Below are positions 62,320 through 64,000 of a stretch of DNA of 64,000 nt, piece by piece (position 1 is the first letter of the stretch; each line of letters opens with the position of its first letter). The notes beneath the pieces are model-generated. The model worked only from the letters and a program-made list of their open reading frames with translations. It was not told where the DNA came from and did no database searches. Source of the stretch: Maribacter sp. 4G9 (GTDB lineage: Bacteria; Bacteroidota; Bacteroidia; Flavobacteriales; Flavobacteriaceae); contig NZ_MDGL01000032.1 in NCBI RefSeq assembly GCF_002742265.1, positions 85,361 to 149,360 on the forward strand, given 5' to 3'. Made by a program: the position numbers and the translations under genes.

Positions 62320-63653
62320 TTATACTGCTTACCCTTTTTCAATACGATATCTACATCTTGTAAAATGTTTATATGGCGTAGAACGTCACCTTTGACCGCA
62401 ATAATATCGGCATATTTACCCGGGGTTACCGTACCTACTTTGTCAGCTACTCCAGTCCATAGAGCAGGCCAATAGGTAGCTGCCCTAATCGCATACATTG
62501 GGTCGATACCGAACTTATTTACCCAAACATCAAACTCATGCCAAGTTGATTGACTATGAAATTTCATGGGGATTCCGCTATCCGTACCTATCAGCAATAC
62601 GACTCCAGCGTCCAATAGTTGCTTAACTTTGGTCTCCAAGGTAGGTTTCCTTGATGGAGTCAGCTGAAAATAAGGTAGTCTGTCTGGATGGGCGAAACTA
62701 TTCTTTATATCTGTAATTACGCTATCTGGTAATCCACGGTGCCATGAATCATTATCCAATTCTTCTTGGTTGTCTCTTAAATACTCATAATTGTACAGTC
62801 CTTCAACCGTAGGGCACCAGTATAATGGTCCCTGACTCATGTCCGCAGTACGCTCCTTTATCATTTGCATAATGTCGTCAGGGTAACTTGGGGCAGACGA
62901 TAATCCGGTATGCTCAAAACAATCGGCACCTGCCATCAGTGCCCTTCTTATTTCCTCGGGCCTATGCGCATGGGCTACGACCTTTAGATTATGTTTATGG
63001 GCTTCATCCACTATGGCCTTGACCTCTTCCATGGTCATTTTATCCTGATCGATAAGTTTTATGACATCCACACCTGCTTTCGCCAACTTTTTTATTTTTT
63101 TTCTACCGTCATCAGCACCGTTCACGCCCCATCGAAAATCTTCCGTACCAGGATAAGGACTATGTTGAATAAACGGTCCAGAAACATAAAGCGTTGCCCC
63201 AGGAATGGAACCTTCGTTAATGGCATCCCTAACAGCTATACTTTCTTCCAATGGACCCCCTAGATCCCTAGCACTTGTAACACCTGCTAATAACAATTGC
63301 TCCGCTGATGCTGGCATGATCACATCCTTAAGCAAGGGCGGATAGGTCTTATCCCAGTAAGAATAATCAGCATGTCCGTTTATCATAGTATGCACGTGCA
63401 TGTCCCAAAGCCCGGGCAAAACACTCATCCCTTCTGTTGAAATAATAGTATAGTCCTTAGGCACCTCCAAAGTGGCCAAACTTCCTACCTCCTTAATATA
63501 TTCACCTTCAATAAGTATTACACTGTTTTTAATAGGCAATCCCCCGTATCCATCGATAAGTGTACCCCCAACCAAAGCTTTCTTATGGTTTTGGGCTAAA
63601 CCTTCCATACATACAACAAATAAAAACAAAAATGTAGGTATCAAATTCTTCAT
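62316..63653 (-). CDS. Exported metal-dependent amidohydrolase
   Basis: A 445-residue amidohydrolase with a signal peptide (KNLIPTFLFLFVVCMEGLAQ). The metal ligands are intact: WDMHVHTM (HxH), the bridging lysine in GVDVIKLIDQ, VVAHAHRPEEI and CFEHTGL (His), and IGTDSGI (Asp). This is the imidazolonepropionase/prolidase-like class of periplasmic amidohydrolases; possible substrates are N-acyl amino acids or dipeptides. It shares the family with the proteins at 2453 and 5436 but, unlike one of them, has all ligands. It lies next to the rRNA operon end. Confidence 0.9.
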   Translation of the reverse strand: MKNLIPTFLFLFVVCMEGLAQNHKKALVGGTLIDGYGGLPIKNSVILIEGEYIKEVGSLATLEVPKDYTIISTEGMSVLPGLWDMHVHTMINGHADYSYWDKTYPPLLKDVIMPASAEQLLLAGVTSARDLGGPLEESIAVRDAINEGSIPGATLYVSGPFIQHSPYPGTEDFRWGVNGADDGRKKIKKLAKAGVDVIKLIDQDKMTMEEVKAIVDEAHKHNLKVVAHAHRPEEIRRALMAGADCFEHTGLSSAPSYPDDIMQMIKERTADMSQGPLYWCPTVEGLYNYEYLRDNQEELDNDSWHRGLPDSVITDIKNSFAHPDRLPYFQLTPSRKPTLETKVKQLLDAGVVLLIGTDSGIPMKFHSQSTWHEFDVWVNKFGIDPMYAIRAATYWPALWTGVADKVGTVTPGKYADIIAVKGDVLRHINILQDVDIVLKKGKQYK

Positions 63654-63781
63654 GACTTTTAATTTTGAAGAAAGATACTAAATAGAGGGTATAAAAACGT
63701 AAGTCCTTCCTTTTTGGATACTTTTTTAAGTAAGGCTGGCTTGTCAATTAGATTAAAGAATTTTATAAAAAATATGGACAT

Positions 63782-63815
63782 AAAAAAGCCCCCTTACATT
63801 TCTGTAAGGGGGCTT
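63782..63815 (-). terminator. rRNA operon terminator
   Basis: A 13-bp perfect stem, AAGCCCCCTTACA (63786-63798) with TGTAAGGGGGCTT (63803-63815), loop TTTC. On the minus strand it is followed by a T run (plus strand A at 63782-63787). It immediately follows 5S rRNA. Confidence 0.93.
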
Positions 63816-63819
63816 CCAG

Positions 63820-63929
63820 GAAGGCGGCTACCTACTCTCCCACTTGGTATAGCAGTACCATCGGCGCAAACGGTCTTAACTTCCCTGTTCGGAATGGTAA
63901 GGGGTGTGCCCCGTCGCCATGGCCACCTA
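63820..63929 (-). rRNA. rrf: 5S ribosomal RNA
   Basis: The minus-strand sequence contains the diagnostic 5S blocks: CCATTCCGAACAGGGAAGTT, GCGCCGATGGTACTGC and GTGGGAGAGTAGGT. The ends are set by pairing the 5' AGGTGGC with the 3' GCCGCCT. The remaining bases to 64000 are the 23S-5S spacer, and 23S must lie beyond the window. The ends may be off by a few bases. Confidence 0.95.
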
Positions 63930-64000
63930 GATCTTCTATATTTTAATGCCCTATGGGCGCAGCGTAAGCTGTGCACGCCAGGAGCATGACATAAATAATG

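Noticed and set aside
63714..63989. Open frames across the right end
   Set aside because: They overlap 5S rRNA and its terminator and have no protein-like properties.

Overview
The window looks like chromosome from a marine-type member of the Flavobacteriaceae (Bacteroidota). Evidence: AT-rich DNA with poor Shine-Dalgarno sites, promoters of the Bacteroidota form TTG-N17-22-TAnnTTTG, many SPII lipoproteins with S/G-C lipoboxes, and families typical of the group (DUF3810, DUF6503, DUF6452, DUF6048, OstA-like, DUF349, TonB-dependent receptor with carboxypeptidase-like domain, PVC-type haem protein). No species is assigned. I see no phage, insertion sequence, CRISPR array or defence island; most of the window is housekeeping sequence in short operons.

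Layout. 1-10 kb: a partial PepD dipeptidase, an intergenic patch of REP-like hairpins, a DUF3810 membrane metalloprotease-like protein, two exported amidohydrolase-fold proteins, a penicillin acylase family lipoprotein, and an extradiol dioxygenase (LigB/YgiD) split by a frameshift. 10-16.2 kb: a leftward molybdenum cofactor operon, moaD-moaE-moaA-moaC-mobA-moeB(rhodanese)-tauE-moeA, with an array of 35 in-phase heptamers between tauE and moeA. 16.3-23.5 kb: DUF6503 lipoprotein, SpoU methyltransferase, M48 protease, RelA/SpoT, Fur-family regulator, PurA.

23.6-30.2 kb: four exported proteins in one direction (DUF1080, Gfo/Idh/MocA oxidoreductase, SGNH-propeller-cytochrome c fusion, ThuA), a likely glycoside 3-oxidation locus. 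30-43.6 kb: OstA-like protein, class III aminotransferase, TPR protein, tandem DUF368 carriers, AroE, DUF349 protein, DUF3124 lipoprotein, MarC, a mini cytochrome-like protein, then leftward zapB-like/zapA/6S RNA/rny. The 6S RNA is recognised from an 11-bp closing helix followed by a T run, and it ends 12 nt before the rny start codon.

43.8-59 kb: M23 peptidase, TonB-dependent receptor, cysteine desulfurase, Smr protein, small DUF2752/DUF4190 membrane proteins, RocD with a cysteine-rich insertion, RlmD, DUF6452/DUF6048 pair, THUMP methyltransferase, ZIP transporter and DUF4268 protein. 59-64 kb: an SDR dehydrogenase divergent from a second ThuA protein, a decayed gene remnant, a haemolysin III protein and an amidohydrolase, and finally 5S rRNA with its terminator, the 3' end of an rRNA operon entering from the right on the minus strand.

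The best leads for something not routinely described are the heptamer array, the 6S RNA-rny arrangement, the cysteine-rich insertion in RocD, and the exported oxidoreductase cluster with its SGNH-like domain that lacks the usual nucleophile motif.
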